Positions 55,726 through 64,000 of a stretch of 64,000 nt of DNA are shown here, piece after piece. How positions within the stretch are numbered: the first letter of the stretch is position 1; each line of letters begins with the position of its first letter. This DNA is from Neoarius graeffei (taxonomy: Eukaryota > Chordata > Actinopteri > Siluriformes > Ariidae), in assembly GCF_027579695.1 (NCBI RefSeq), contig NC_083577.1, positions 69,864,116 to 69,928,115 on the forward strand. Direction: 5' to 3'. The position numbers and the translations under genes were made by a program. A model generated the notes under the pieces. It was not told the DNA's origin. It worked only from the letters and a program-made list of their open reading frames with translations, and did no database searches.

Positions 55726-56766
55726 GGTTATAGGTCACATTAAAGGTGGGAAAAGTTTTGAAATTATTTGTTGTGGTCTCATTTTTTTTACATGAGAAAA
55801 ATCTATCATTTTAACAGTGCGTGTACACTTTTTATATCCACTGTACAGTATGATGATGTGTGTTGGATAGAAGATTATCTTATTTTGGATTGCACTCCAA
55901 TCCGGATGTGCAGCTGAGGAGCTAACCACCACAGGTTGTGTATAGGATATGTATTAAGCCTCACATTGTGCTGACAGAGTGACACAGTGATCTTCTCACC
56001 AGCTGAGGGCTGTGGAGCACCACTAAACTCCGAGAAGTGTCACTGTATCTTTCATTTGCAGCTCGACTGCTATCATCACAACATCAGCACTAAACATATC
56101 ATGAGCTACTGAGTGCTGCCATCTCTATATTTAGGGCTCTTTGTGTCTCAGCATGGCTCTGTGAGTAGAACAACACTTCAGTTTAGGACCTATTTAAATG
56201 AATGATCATGCTGTTTCTCTTCATCAGTCAGCAGAGGAAACATGAATTCTAGTCTAGTTTTGCTGTATTGCTTTAATTCAGCTGCGTAATAGCGCTTAGC
56301 CTCCGCGCTCAGTAAAGCACTGACGTCACTTCAGTGAGGAAAAAATTAGCTCAGCAATAATCAGCATTTTTACCAATAAAATGCTGTTCGTCTTTAACTT
56401 TTAGCAAGCAGTCATGGCGATCCCAACAGCAGGAACAGCATGTCTGGTCGAAAGTTATTCTTATAAATGAACTGAAGCTGTTAGCTTAACTACATACTGA
56501 AATAAGCTTTGTTTATATCCCTGGTGCTATGTAATCTGCACACTTTTTGCCCTTAAAATCTATTTTAAAAGAAATGTTCTAACATGTTTGATTTAATGTG
56601 TCAGCATGTTTTCAATTTATCTTCACATAGTTGCTATTAAGGCACGTTGCTTAAAGATTTGTCAAGAATAATCTTTAAAACCGCTCATCTCTGGAAACTT
56701 TGGTACAAAGAAAGAAGCAAGACAGAAATCTTTTCTTCTCTGAAAAATACCATAATATACATTATT

Positions 56767-58467
56767 CTATCCACATTCACTGGATATGAGCAATCGCACG
56801 CTCTGATTGGCTACTCTACTACTAGGCTCTCAGCTCATATACCGTGAGTAGAGAAAAACAAAATGGTGGCGCATGTTGCTGAACCAACCGAGGACGAAAT
56901 AAAAACTCTACTCGAAAACAAACCCCCCAAAATTATCAAGTATTTAAAAGCTAAAATTATATATTTATGTTATTTACCGGGCGGCACGGTGGTGTAGTGG
57001 TTAGTGCTGTCGCCTCACAGCAAGAAGGTCCGGGTTCGAGCCCCGTGGCCGGCGAGGGCCTTTCTGTGTGGAGTTTGCATGTTCTCCCCGTGTCCGCGTG
57101 GGTTTCCTCCGGGTGCTCCGGTTTCCCCCACAGTCCAAAGACATGCAGGTTAGGTTAACTGGTGACTCTAAATTGACCGTAGGTGTGAATGTGAGTGTGA
57201 ATGGTTGTCTGTGTCTATGTGTCGGCCCTGTAGTGACCTGGTGACTTGTCCAGGGTGTACCCCGCCTTTCGCCCGTAGTCAGCTGGGATGGGCTCCAGCT
57301 TGCCTGCGACCCTGTAGAAGGATGAAGCGGCTAGAGATAATGAGATGAGATGATGTTATTTACCAGCTGGGGGGTCCGTATTGTGAAAAACCATGACCAA
57401 GGTCTTGAAAGTACTGAGCGAGGCCCTCTGGGCCGAGATCAGTATTCAAGGCCGAGGTCACGGTATTTCACCATACGGACCGACCTTAAGCTGGTAAATA
57501 ATATATTTATTTTTTTCTTTACCAAATTCTAACAGAAAACGAGAGCGCCCGAAAGGGAAAACTGAGCCGAGGCGAGCTGCCATTTTGAATCCTCATTCAC
57601 GGCTGTAATGCAAATTGCTTCCTCCTCGGTATACAAGTGCACTTCCATGGCAGGAAAAAAACTACATTTTGCCGCCTATATAGTTCCCTATTTATACAAA
57701 ATTGAGTCATTCAGGATTCAGCCATGTTTTTGCTCGGCGTTAGCAATCAGTTAGAGGTTTTTAGCTTTCTCCTGAAATGTTTTCTTTTATTTCTTCTTCC
57801 TCAGGGTAGTAAAACTCGCTTTCGCTGTGAACACTGTCGTTATCGCTATCCATGCTGTAAAATTAATGCTATTATGTTGAGAAATGCTGGCAAAAATTTA
57901 TAAGATTTTTGATAATCTTATAAATAAATCTTATTAAAAAAGATAAATGTTGACAAAAAATGTTACTATATTTGTTGTTGCTGTGAACGAGCGAGTCGCC
58001 AGAGGTCCGTAACCGGGGTCCGTAACTGGGGTCCGTACCATAGGATACGGACCCGCTCGCCAGTCAATCAGAGCGCAAGATTTGATGAAAACCACACCGC
58101 GAAAAAATAAATATATATATTTCCCCCCCTCAATATCGCCTGTTCCATACTCCAGCCCAGTCGGTGGTGGTAATGCACCTTTAAGCTGGTTTGCCAACCG
58201 CCAGAAAATCCTAAAGAAGAAGAAAACTGCAAAAAAACAAACAAAAACTGAATAAAAGTATTTGATGGTGAGAACGTATCTTTTTTTTATTTTTTCAAAA
58301 ATATTATTATCATCACATTTTTCACAAATTGCTAAAGTCATTTTGCCGGTTTGTTTACATTCTCAGCGGAAATGATTTTGTCGGACGTTTTGTATAAAGT
58401 TTTTATTTATCGAATTTGCAAAAAAATAAAAATGCTCTTTTTCTCAAAATCCAGTGAATGTGGATAC
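56767..58467. mobile_element. Unclassified inverted-repeat element, split by a SINE
   Basis: CTATCCACATTCACTGGAT near 56767 and the complement of ATCCAGTGAATGTGGATAC near 58449-58467 are probable ends. An ATG at 56863 starts MVAHVAEPTEDEIKTLLENK, which resembles the N-terminus of fish transposon proteins with a DUF3504/tyrosine-recombinase core, but it is lost after about 38 codons. An internal hairpin (57357-57500) and the repeated GGTCCGTA block near 58015-58050 are typical of the family's control region. Confidence 0.4.
56979..57352 (+). mobile_element. tRNA-headed SINE, full length
   Basis: The perfect 12-bp target duplication ATGTTATTTACC lies at 56967-56978 and 57353-57364. Confidence 0.93.
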
Positions 58468-59876
58468 AATAAAACAGTTATTCCACTCAATCTCGTCATA
58501 GATGGCTTATAGCCAACTCAGCTACGCGCCTCATCTGCTATCAGCTCATGTACGACTTGATTTTGTGGAATTCGTGGAGTAATATCGAGTTAACCCTTAA
58601 CTCCCTTAACCTTGCTACTGAGCTGAATCTTAAACAATTTAAATACCTTTACCCTTGAACCCTATTAAATCACTTGGCAAATTCTTTTCTTACCGTAACT
58701 GTAATAGGTGCGAATAACCTACTGAGTGTCTAATCAATAAGGATCACTGCTTTATATCCAGGGACCATGAGTGAATTAGCCATTTTTAAAGGGGCTTTAC
58801 TGTGATTGGGTGGTTGTTTAGCACAGTGATGTGCCTATAGAGAAGGAGCAGAGAAGGACAGGCAGGTCGATGAGCATCATTACAATGTTCCAGTGAAGTT
58901 AATTACGCTGGGGGAACGTGTGCCCTTTCACCTCGGCTCTTCTTCTAGCTCCAACATGAAGGTCTGAGAACATGTGCACTGAGTTCATGAATCATTAAGT
59001 GAATGGGTTAAACAGTTTCAGGCTTTTCTTTGGAAAAAAAAAAGGTCTGAAATGTGCAGTGATTATTCCCTCATGAGGAAAGACGGAGGAAGGAAAAGAG
59101 AGAGAAAGCAGGATGCTGATTGGAAGGAGGAATAGGAGAATATCTGATTGTGTAATGTTTTAAACAGAAGAGAATTCTTTCCTCTTAGCTTCTGATTCTG
59201 TCATTAAATACGTTCACAGATGGAAAAACAGAGCTAGCATCCTGACACGGGAGATCCTCAGGAGCAGGGGCTATGCACACGTGTGTGTGTGTGTGTGCGT
59301 GAGTTTGATGGTTTACATGAAGAGCATGCCCCTTTGCTTCAAGAGGGATAAAAAGATGACCAGAGCTCTTTGCACAGGAGAAAACATGCAAGACTGTGAC
59401 AAGGACTATTTTCAGACCTCAGCTATTACAATAATTACTCTTCAGTAATAACCCTGGCTGCTGAAACATGGTGTGTGCATGTGTGTGTGTATAGTTTTTG
59501 CAAGGGCAAATGAAAGTCTTTATGACTCACTGTGCATGCTGTTATTTATTGCTCGTCTACTTCCTTTACCTGCGGCCACACTAAATTAGATACACAGCCC
59601 TGGCTTTTAGAGAGCACAGGTCTCTTTTTATACTGCTTGCTATCAATTATAATCAAATCTAATTATAGATAAGCTCTAAGCAGGATAGACGTGTAGCCAA
59701 TTGCCAGTACAGGATATCTTTTCGTTAAGTCTGTATCTAAGATGGAAAGTGCAATAAGTGCACCGAATAAGTGGACAATTAATATAATGTTAATGTGATG
59801 GGATTTTTTTTTTTTTTTTGTTACTGTATGCAGCACATGTGCATATGGTTGCTCTGTGAGTGAAGATTTTCCGTAC
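58468..59876. other. nrp2 intron, nothing recognised
   Basis: Only short (GT)n tracts at about 59280 and 59480 and a T run at 59803-59819. Confidence 0.5.
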
Positions 59877-60020
59877 CGTCAGCTCCCATGGGCAGGTCTG
59901 GACCAGAAGTGGAGGGGCTGTGCAGAGCCCAGTTCACATCACCTGTTGGATCATGGGTCCAGCCGCACATATTTTGCTCAAAATCACACAATCCACCCAG
60001 AGACGACACGGTGGTGGGAG
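59877..60020 (-). CDS. nrp2: nrp2 MAM domain, first exon
   Basis: The acceptor CATTTTCTAG ends at 60021 and the donor GACG|GTACGG starts at 59876. It is 144 bases, phase 1 in and phase 1 out. It encodes PTTVSSLGGLCDFEQNMCGW, then THDPTGDVNWALHS and DLPMGAD. CDFE....CGW.(H/Q)D...D..W is the classic opening of a MAM domain with its first two Cys. The preceding exon should encode the linker after the second coagulation-factor domain and is outside the window. Confidence 0.92.
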
Positions 60021-60113
60021 CTAGAAAATGGAAGAGAGAAATAGGGAGCACGCAAACAGGTTACACTCGTCACTTTCAGAAAACCTGTATCCTGCCTTCT
60101 AAATTATACAATT

Positions 60114-60120
<7 letters not shown>

Positions 60121-60176
<56 letters not shown>

Positions 60177-60196
60177 CTCTCTCTCTCTCTCTCTCA
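60121..60196. repeat. (CA)n followed by (CT)n microsatellite
   Basis: About 26 CA units then about 12 CT units, 100 bases upstream of the first nrp2 exon seen, in intron. Confidence 0.95.
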
Positions 60197-60239
60197 CAGC
60201 TTTGATCAATTCCCTCTGCCTCTAACTTGTGAAATCCAT

Positions 60240-60900
60240 ATTCCCGTTCCAGAAACTGAACTTAATAGGCCCTGAGAGGAACGATGCGCTCTCTTTCTCC
60301 CTCTCCCTCTCGTTCTTTTTCTGTACTCTTGTTTCACACAGTTGTACTTCACGGATTCTTCCTCCGGTCATTTCTGTTTCCGGTTGAGAGTACGCTGTGC
60401 GCATTTTGGCTTCCGCTTCTCACCGGAGCTTTTAATTTTTTTTTCATTTTGTGTTTGTACAGTTTGATGTTTGTTTTGTTATTTGAGCATTTTGTCCACC
60501 AGTTGTGGTGTAGCTCCGGACCCAGTTTTGGGCGTCAGTTCCCTCCAGGCCTTGGTCCGCTGTGGGTGATTGCCTGTGCTCCTCGCTATGGACTGCAGTG
60601 AGCTTGTTGCTCTTTTAACATCGGGGTTGTCCAGCGCTCTGCGTGGTGGTGCTTCTGTGCTCACTTTGTGGATCCATGGCGTGGTGTTCCAAGTGATGTT
60701 GCCAGGTGGCGTCACGCCAGGTGTGCAGGCGGTGTGGAATTTATCTTTGCACGTCTTTTGGTGGGACTGTGATAGCTACGCCATTGGAATTACATCCTGA
60801 CCCTCTTTTGGTGAACTCTTTTTTTCCCCTTTACCTAATTGTAAAGCGACCTTGGGTGTGAAAAAGGCGCTATATAAATTGAACTAATTATTATTATTAT
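60240..60900 (+). repeat. Repeat with LINE-like 3' tail
   Basis: It ends at 60838-60895 with TTGTAAAGCGACCTTGGGTG and GGCGCTATATAAATTGAA, then (ATT)n. This is the 3' signature of L2-type LINEs and their SINEs. Upstream part not recognised. Confidence 0.45.
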
Positions 60901-60956
60901 TAGGTGCAATTTTATTATTCATTTTTAATGATGTTACAGTGGTGGAGATCAGCCTG

Positions 60957-61720
60957 GACAGCAAGGCAAGGCAAGGCAAGTTTATTTATATAGCACATTT
61001 CATACACAATGGCAGTTCAATGTGCTTTACAGAAGCAAAAACAAAAACAGTAAACAATAGAGAAATAAAATTACATAAAATAATTTTATTTTTATTCTAA
61101 AACAATTAATTAAAAGAATTAAAAGAATTAAAAGAAAATAATAAGAATTAAACAATAGTAGAACTAAAATAATAAAATGCCAAAAAGAAAAAAGGAGAAA
61201 AAGAAAAAGAAACCAGCGGAATAAAATAGAATAAAATTAAAGTAAATTTAAAACATGCAGAGAAAGTAAAGATTATAAAAAAATGTAAAAATATTAATTA
61301 TTTAACAGAAAGCATCTGAAAACAGCTTGGTCTTTAACCTAGATTTGAAGCTGCCAACAGCAGGAGCATTTTTAATGTCCTCTGGCAGTTGGTTCCATAG
61401 CTGTACTGCATAGTAGCTAAAAGCTGCTTCACCACACTTTGTTTTAACAACTGGTTTTAATAGTAAATTTTTCTGCTGCGATCTGGTAGATCTGATTGGG
61501 TTAGGCCGCTGCAACATATCAGAGAGGTAATTGGGCCCTGTACCATTTAGAGATTTGTACACCAGCAGCAATGCTTTAAAGTCAATTCTGTAGCTTACTG
61601 GAAGCCAGTGAAGGGACCTTAGAATTGGAGTAATGTGCTCTGTTCTTTTTGTTCGTGTGAGAACCCTCGCCGCTGCATTTTGAACCAGCTGAAGTCGTTT
61701 GATGGTCTTTTTAGCAATTT
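60957..61720 (-). mobile_element. L2-like LINE 3' end
   Basis: On the minus strand a C-terminal coding part (61715-61302) is followed by an A-rich 3' region and a GCCTTGCCTTGCCTTG end near 60960. 5'-truncated. Confidence 0.7.
61302..61715 (-). pseudogene. LINE ORF2 C-terminal fragment
   Basis: The minus frame reads KTIKRLQLVQNAAARVLTRT, HITPILRSLHWLPVSYRIDF, KALLLVYKSLNGTGPNYLSD and AAFSYYAVQLWNQLPEDIK, ending FKSRLKTKLF. These are the ordered C-terminal motifs of L2/CR1-like ORF2 (NAAARVLT, LHWLPV..RI.FK, YKSLNG, LWN.LP, FKS.LKT.LF). The frame is open, but the RT and endonuclease domains are absent. Confidence 0.75.
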
Positions 61721-61909
61721 AAGTTATAATTAACTCATTATAGTGAAACTCAATCTTTATCTATGTGAAGTTGTACTGAACTGGAATTTTAACAAAAGTT
61801 AATATGATGAAATGATAAAATAAAAGCAGTAAATATGATATAAAATGATTCAAACATATATTTTAACACACTGCACCTGGTTTGGGTGGAAATCTCAGGA
61901 ATAAAATGC

Positions 61910-61944
<35 letters not shown>

Positions 61945-62162
61945 CAAACAAACAAACAAACAATGGCAGAAACTGAATGTAAATAGTCAGACTACTGTAT
62001 ATTCTTCAAAGTAACCTGTAGTGGAATCATTAGCAGGTTTGTAATTTGTTTTATTTATAATTTTTAACACTGAAAGAGATTTCTGGCTGCCAAAATTTCA
62101 CCCTCAGTCACCCGTTTATACACTCACTGGCCGCTTTAATAGGAACTTGTTCCTGAGTCTAA

Positions 62163-63238
62163 TGGCGTATTCACACCTACGTTGTTTGGTCCGGACCAAA
62201 CGACCAAACGAACCAAATTTCCCTTGGTCCGGACCTTTTGGGTTGGTCTGAATACAAACCACCGAACTCTGGTCTGGACCAAACAAGCGGACCGAGACCG
62301 AGCTGCAAGGTCGGACTCGGTCCGGACCAAAGGAACCCTGGTGCGGATCTTTTGGAGGTGTGAAAGCAGACCGGACCTAATCCGACAGTTTTGCTTTTTT
62401 GTACCTCGGGAGCTTCCGTCGTTTGTCGAGCATTATGGGAAACAGAGTCTTGACACTCCACCGCAAAGTGCAAACACTGTTTCGGTTGTCAAGGGAACCT
62501 TACAACAGTCGTTCAGTCATTCAGACCAGTGGTAGGTTAGACTACAGAGTACAAAAAATGAGTAGGGGGCAAACGTGGGCCGAGGAAGAAATGCACACCC
62601 TTGTGGATATATGGGCAGATGTCCACATATCTGAGCTTTTGGAGAGAACACACAAAAATGCCGACGTGTTTGCTGTATTCAGTGAGAAAATGAAGGAGAA
62701 GGGGTTCACGCGCTCCCCAGAACAATGTCGGCTAAAAGTGAAGAAACTCCATCAGACCTACATTAAAATCAGGGACATTCTTTCAAAAAGTGGCGGTACT
62801 AGCGACGCAAAAAAGAAATTCATCTATTGCGTGAAGAGCCAGAACTGTCACAACATGATGTGCGCTCATCAGCGCTATCCTCCGTAGCCGCCTTGCCCTT
62901 TGAAGTCGTCGTTGATAAATTACTTGTACAACAGCATAGTAATCGCACAATTATGAAAACAGTAAAAACTGGAAAAAACATAGAGCTTTGATGACATTAA
63001 AAAGAATAACAGCACGGAAAGCCTCCATGACTACTTTTGAACTTAACGCTTTGTGCGCGTGTCGTCTCTGACCAATAGCTGAACGACCTCAGGGCGCGTG
63101 GCTTTGTTGACAGATTTTGGTCTGCTTACTAAAATGTACAGTGTGAAAGCGAACCGCACCAAAATGAAAAAATGAAAAAAACATTTGGTTCGGGCCAAAG
63201 CAAGTGAACTATCGAACTATCCTGGTCTGAATACACCC
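62163..63238 (+). mobile_element. PIF/Harbinger-type element with Myb/SANT-like gene
   Basis: The ends TGGCGTATTCACACC and complement GGGTGTATTCAGACC are flanked by TAA (62160-62162, 63239-63241), the usual Harbinger target. Subterminal regions repeat GGTCCGGACC palindromes (62190-62340). No DDE transposase is present, so it would depend on another copy. Confidence 0.7.
62558..62887 (+). CDS. Myb/SANT-like DNA-binding protein of a Harbinger-type element
   Basis: The start at MSRGQTWAEEEMHTLVDIWA (62558) gives 109 codons. W..EE...L..IW, then LLERTHKNADVFAVFSEKMK and GFTRSPEQCRLKVKKLHQTY form the three-helix trihelix/MADF-like fold (key residues Trp7, Trp19, QCR.K.K.L...Y). In Harbinger systems this protein binds the ends and helps the transposase into the nucleus. 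The usual linker and C-terminal coiled-coil are missing: after FIYCVKSQ it ends in an unrelated tail at 62887, perhaps read-through of a splice site. An upstream in-frame ATG at 62399 is possible but less family-like. Confidence 0.62.
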   Translation: MSRGQTWAEEEMHTLVDIWADVHISELLERTHKNADVFAVFSEKMKEKGFTRSPEQCRLKVKKLHQTYIKIRDILSKSGGTSDAKKKFIYCVKSQNCHNMMCAHQRYPP

Positions 63239-63249
63239 TAAGATTCCTG

Positions 63250-63640
63250 TTCTTGGCTGCAGGAGTGGGACCCAATATGATCTTCTGCTGTTGCATGCTG
63301 AGATGCTTTTCTGCTCACCACGGTTGTAAAGAGTGATTATATGAGTTGCTATATCCTTCCTGGCAGCTCGAACCAACCTGGCCGTTTTCCTCTGACCTCG
63401 CTTATCCACAGAACTGCCACTCACTCAATGTTTTTTTGTTTTTCGCACCATTCTGTGTAAACTCTAGAGACTGTTGTGTGTGAAAACCCCAGGAGATCAG
63501 CAGTTTCTGAAATACTCAAATAAACCAGTCCATCTGGCTCAAACCAACGCCCATGCCACAGTGAAAGAAAGTCACACTTTGAGATCACAATGTTTCCCAT
63601 TCTGATGTTTGACGTGAACATTAACTGAAGCTCTTGATTT
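63250..63640 (-). pseudogene. Tc1 transposase N-terminal fragment
   Basis: Minus frames read YLSISETADLLGFSHTTVSR with VYTEWCEKQK after it, then, in another frame, RGQRKTARLVRAARKDIATH. This is the HTH and linker of the CACTCACTGGCC Tc1 family. The catalytic part is deleted and the two pieces are frameshifted at about 63420. Confidence 0.65.
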
Positions 63641-63744
63641 GGATGATTTTCTGCATCGTTCTGTTGTCAAGGGATCGGCTGATTAGAGAACTGCATAAAA
63701 CAGCAGGCGGATGGGTGTTCCTAATAAAGTGCCCAGTGAGGGTA

Positions 63745-64000
63745 TGTGTCTAAACTGTGTGTTTGCGAAAACCGTTTAAGATATTGACATGCGCTACATC
63801 TGAAGTGAGCTTCTCCAATTAAGACTACAGAAATGTATAAATACCCAGCTGATGTCATTCCTATTCCCAGCTTCTCTCTCAAGTCGCTGTCAGCACTTCC
63901 CACCCGGTGGCCCACTGCATGCTTGTTCCAAATAAACACGTTGCTGTGTCGATAAAAAGCTAATCTGGCTACCACTTCAGTTATTTCTGTGCTCACTGTG
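63745..64000. other. Intergenic/intronic, nothing recognised
   Basis: No splice-bounded nrp2 exon and no transposon end seen up to the window edge. Confidence 0.4.

Larger units (their letters stand above)
53924..55843 (-). mobile_element. Tc1 element of a fourth family, split by a SINE
   Basis: The ends CAGTGGGTATAAAAAGTGTA and the complement of TACACTTTTTATATCCACTG have TA at 53922-53923 and 55844-55845. The element is transcribed leftwards. A SINE (55350-55725) sits in its 5' leader. Confidence 0.88.
32401..60020 (-). other. nrp2: Neuropilin-2 gene, 3' half (MAM domain to both C-termini)
   Basis: Seven exons with GT/AG borders form a consistent reading frame. Neuropilin-2 is a single-pass co-receptor for class 3 semaphorins and VEGF-C/A with domains CUB-CUB-FV/VIII-FV/VIII-MAM-TM-short tail. 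Only MAM onwards lies here; the first exon seen starts in phase 1, so earlier exons are beyond 64000. The tail ENYNFELYDG...CCSEA and the alternative AVEPMLTI...C-end separate NRP2 from NRP1 (which has NFELVDG). Teleosts often keep two nrp2 paralogues; which one this is cannot be told. Introns of 2 to 8 kb are filled with transposons. Confidence 0.93.
62121..63742 (-). mobile_element. Tc1-type element hosting a Harbinger-type insertion
   Basis: The ends CACTCACTGGCCGCTTTAAT and the complement of ATAAAGTGCCCAGTGAGG have TA at 62119-62120 and 63743-63744. Only 62121-62159 and 63242-63742 are its own; it keeps the transposase N-terminus on the minus strand. Confidence 0.72.

Noticed and set aside
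57934..58341. 135-codon minus frame
   Set aside because: Low-complexity Phe/Lys stretches inside a non-autonomous element and no recognisable domain.
60284..60800. Plus frames of 76-105 codons next to the first nrp2 exon seen
   Set aside because: They lie in a repeat with a LINE-like tail and show no coagulation-factor or CUB motif, so they are not upstream nrp2 exons.
1..64000. CRISPR arrays, bacterial operons or phage modules
   Set aside because: The splice sites, SINEs and Tc1 elements show vertebrate nuclear DNA; the tandem repeats found are microsatellites and one minisatellite without spacers.

Overview
This window is vertebrate nuclear DNA, almost certainly from a teleost fish. It has a multi-exon gene with GT/AG splice sites and long introns, many Tc1/mariner, hAT and PIF/Harbinger DNA transposons, tRNA-headed SINEs, L2/jockey-like LINE remnants and many microsatellites. 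A catfish-like genome would fit the very high Tc1 load and the SINE subfamily, but the species cannot be fixed from the sequence alone.

The only host gene I can support is the 3' half of neuropilin-2 (nrp2), on the minus strand from 60020 down to 32401. Three exons encode a complete MAM domain (59877-60020, 51914-52179, 46395-46491). A 33-bp linker exon (39487-39519) follows. After it the gene offers two mutually exclusive ends. The first is an NRP2b-type terminal exon with its own transmembrane segment and tail (37475-37767). The second is an NRP2a-type end, made of a 63-bp cassette exon (33374-33436) and a terminal exon (32401-32702) ending in the PDZ-binding SEA tail. All these junctions are phase 1, so the isoforms can be exchanged without a frameshift. 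The CUB and coagulation-factor domains must lie beyond the right edge.

Left of nrp2 (1-30660) there is no supported host gene. It holds a hAT remnant with a TTF zinc finger (1-1201), a decayed LINE (1202-3300), an L2-like 3' end (7300-8345) and a CCATGG-rich MITE (8922-9715). A SINE at 14761-18416 is split first by a Harbinger and then by a hAT that itself carries two SINEs. At 21585-25269 three Tc1 elements are nested inside one another. A hAT with a perfect 8-bp target duplication carries a 70-bp minisatellite (29629-30664).

The nrp2 introns are also full of transposons. They hold a Tc1 with an uninterrupted 340-codon transposase (39825-41420) and a terminal-inverted-repeat element containing a 94-bp-arm palindrome (42180-43489). 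They also hold an element carrying a RecQ-like helicase fragment (46611-47495), a TTAA-flanked element hosting a Tc1 (48217-50611), and a Tc1 pseudogene split by a SINE (53924-55843). Right of the last nrp2 exon there is an L2-like LINE end (60957-61720) and a Harbinger-type element, with a Myb/SANT-like gene, inserted in a Tc1-type element (62121-63742).

About twenty SINE copies of one tRNA-headed family are present, most with readable target-site duplications, so relative insertion ages can be ordered.
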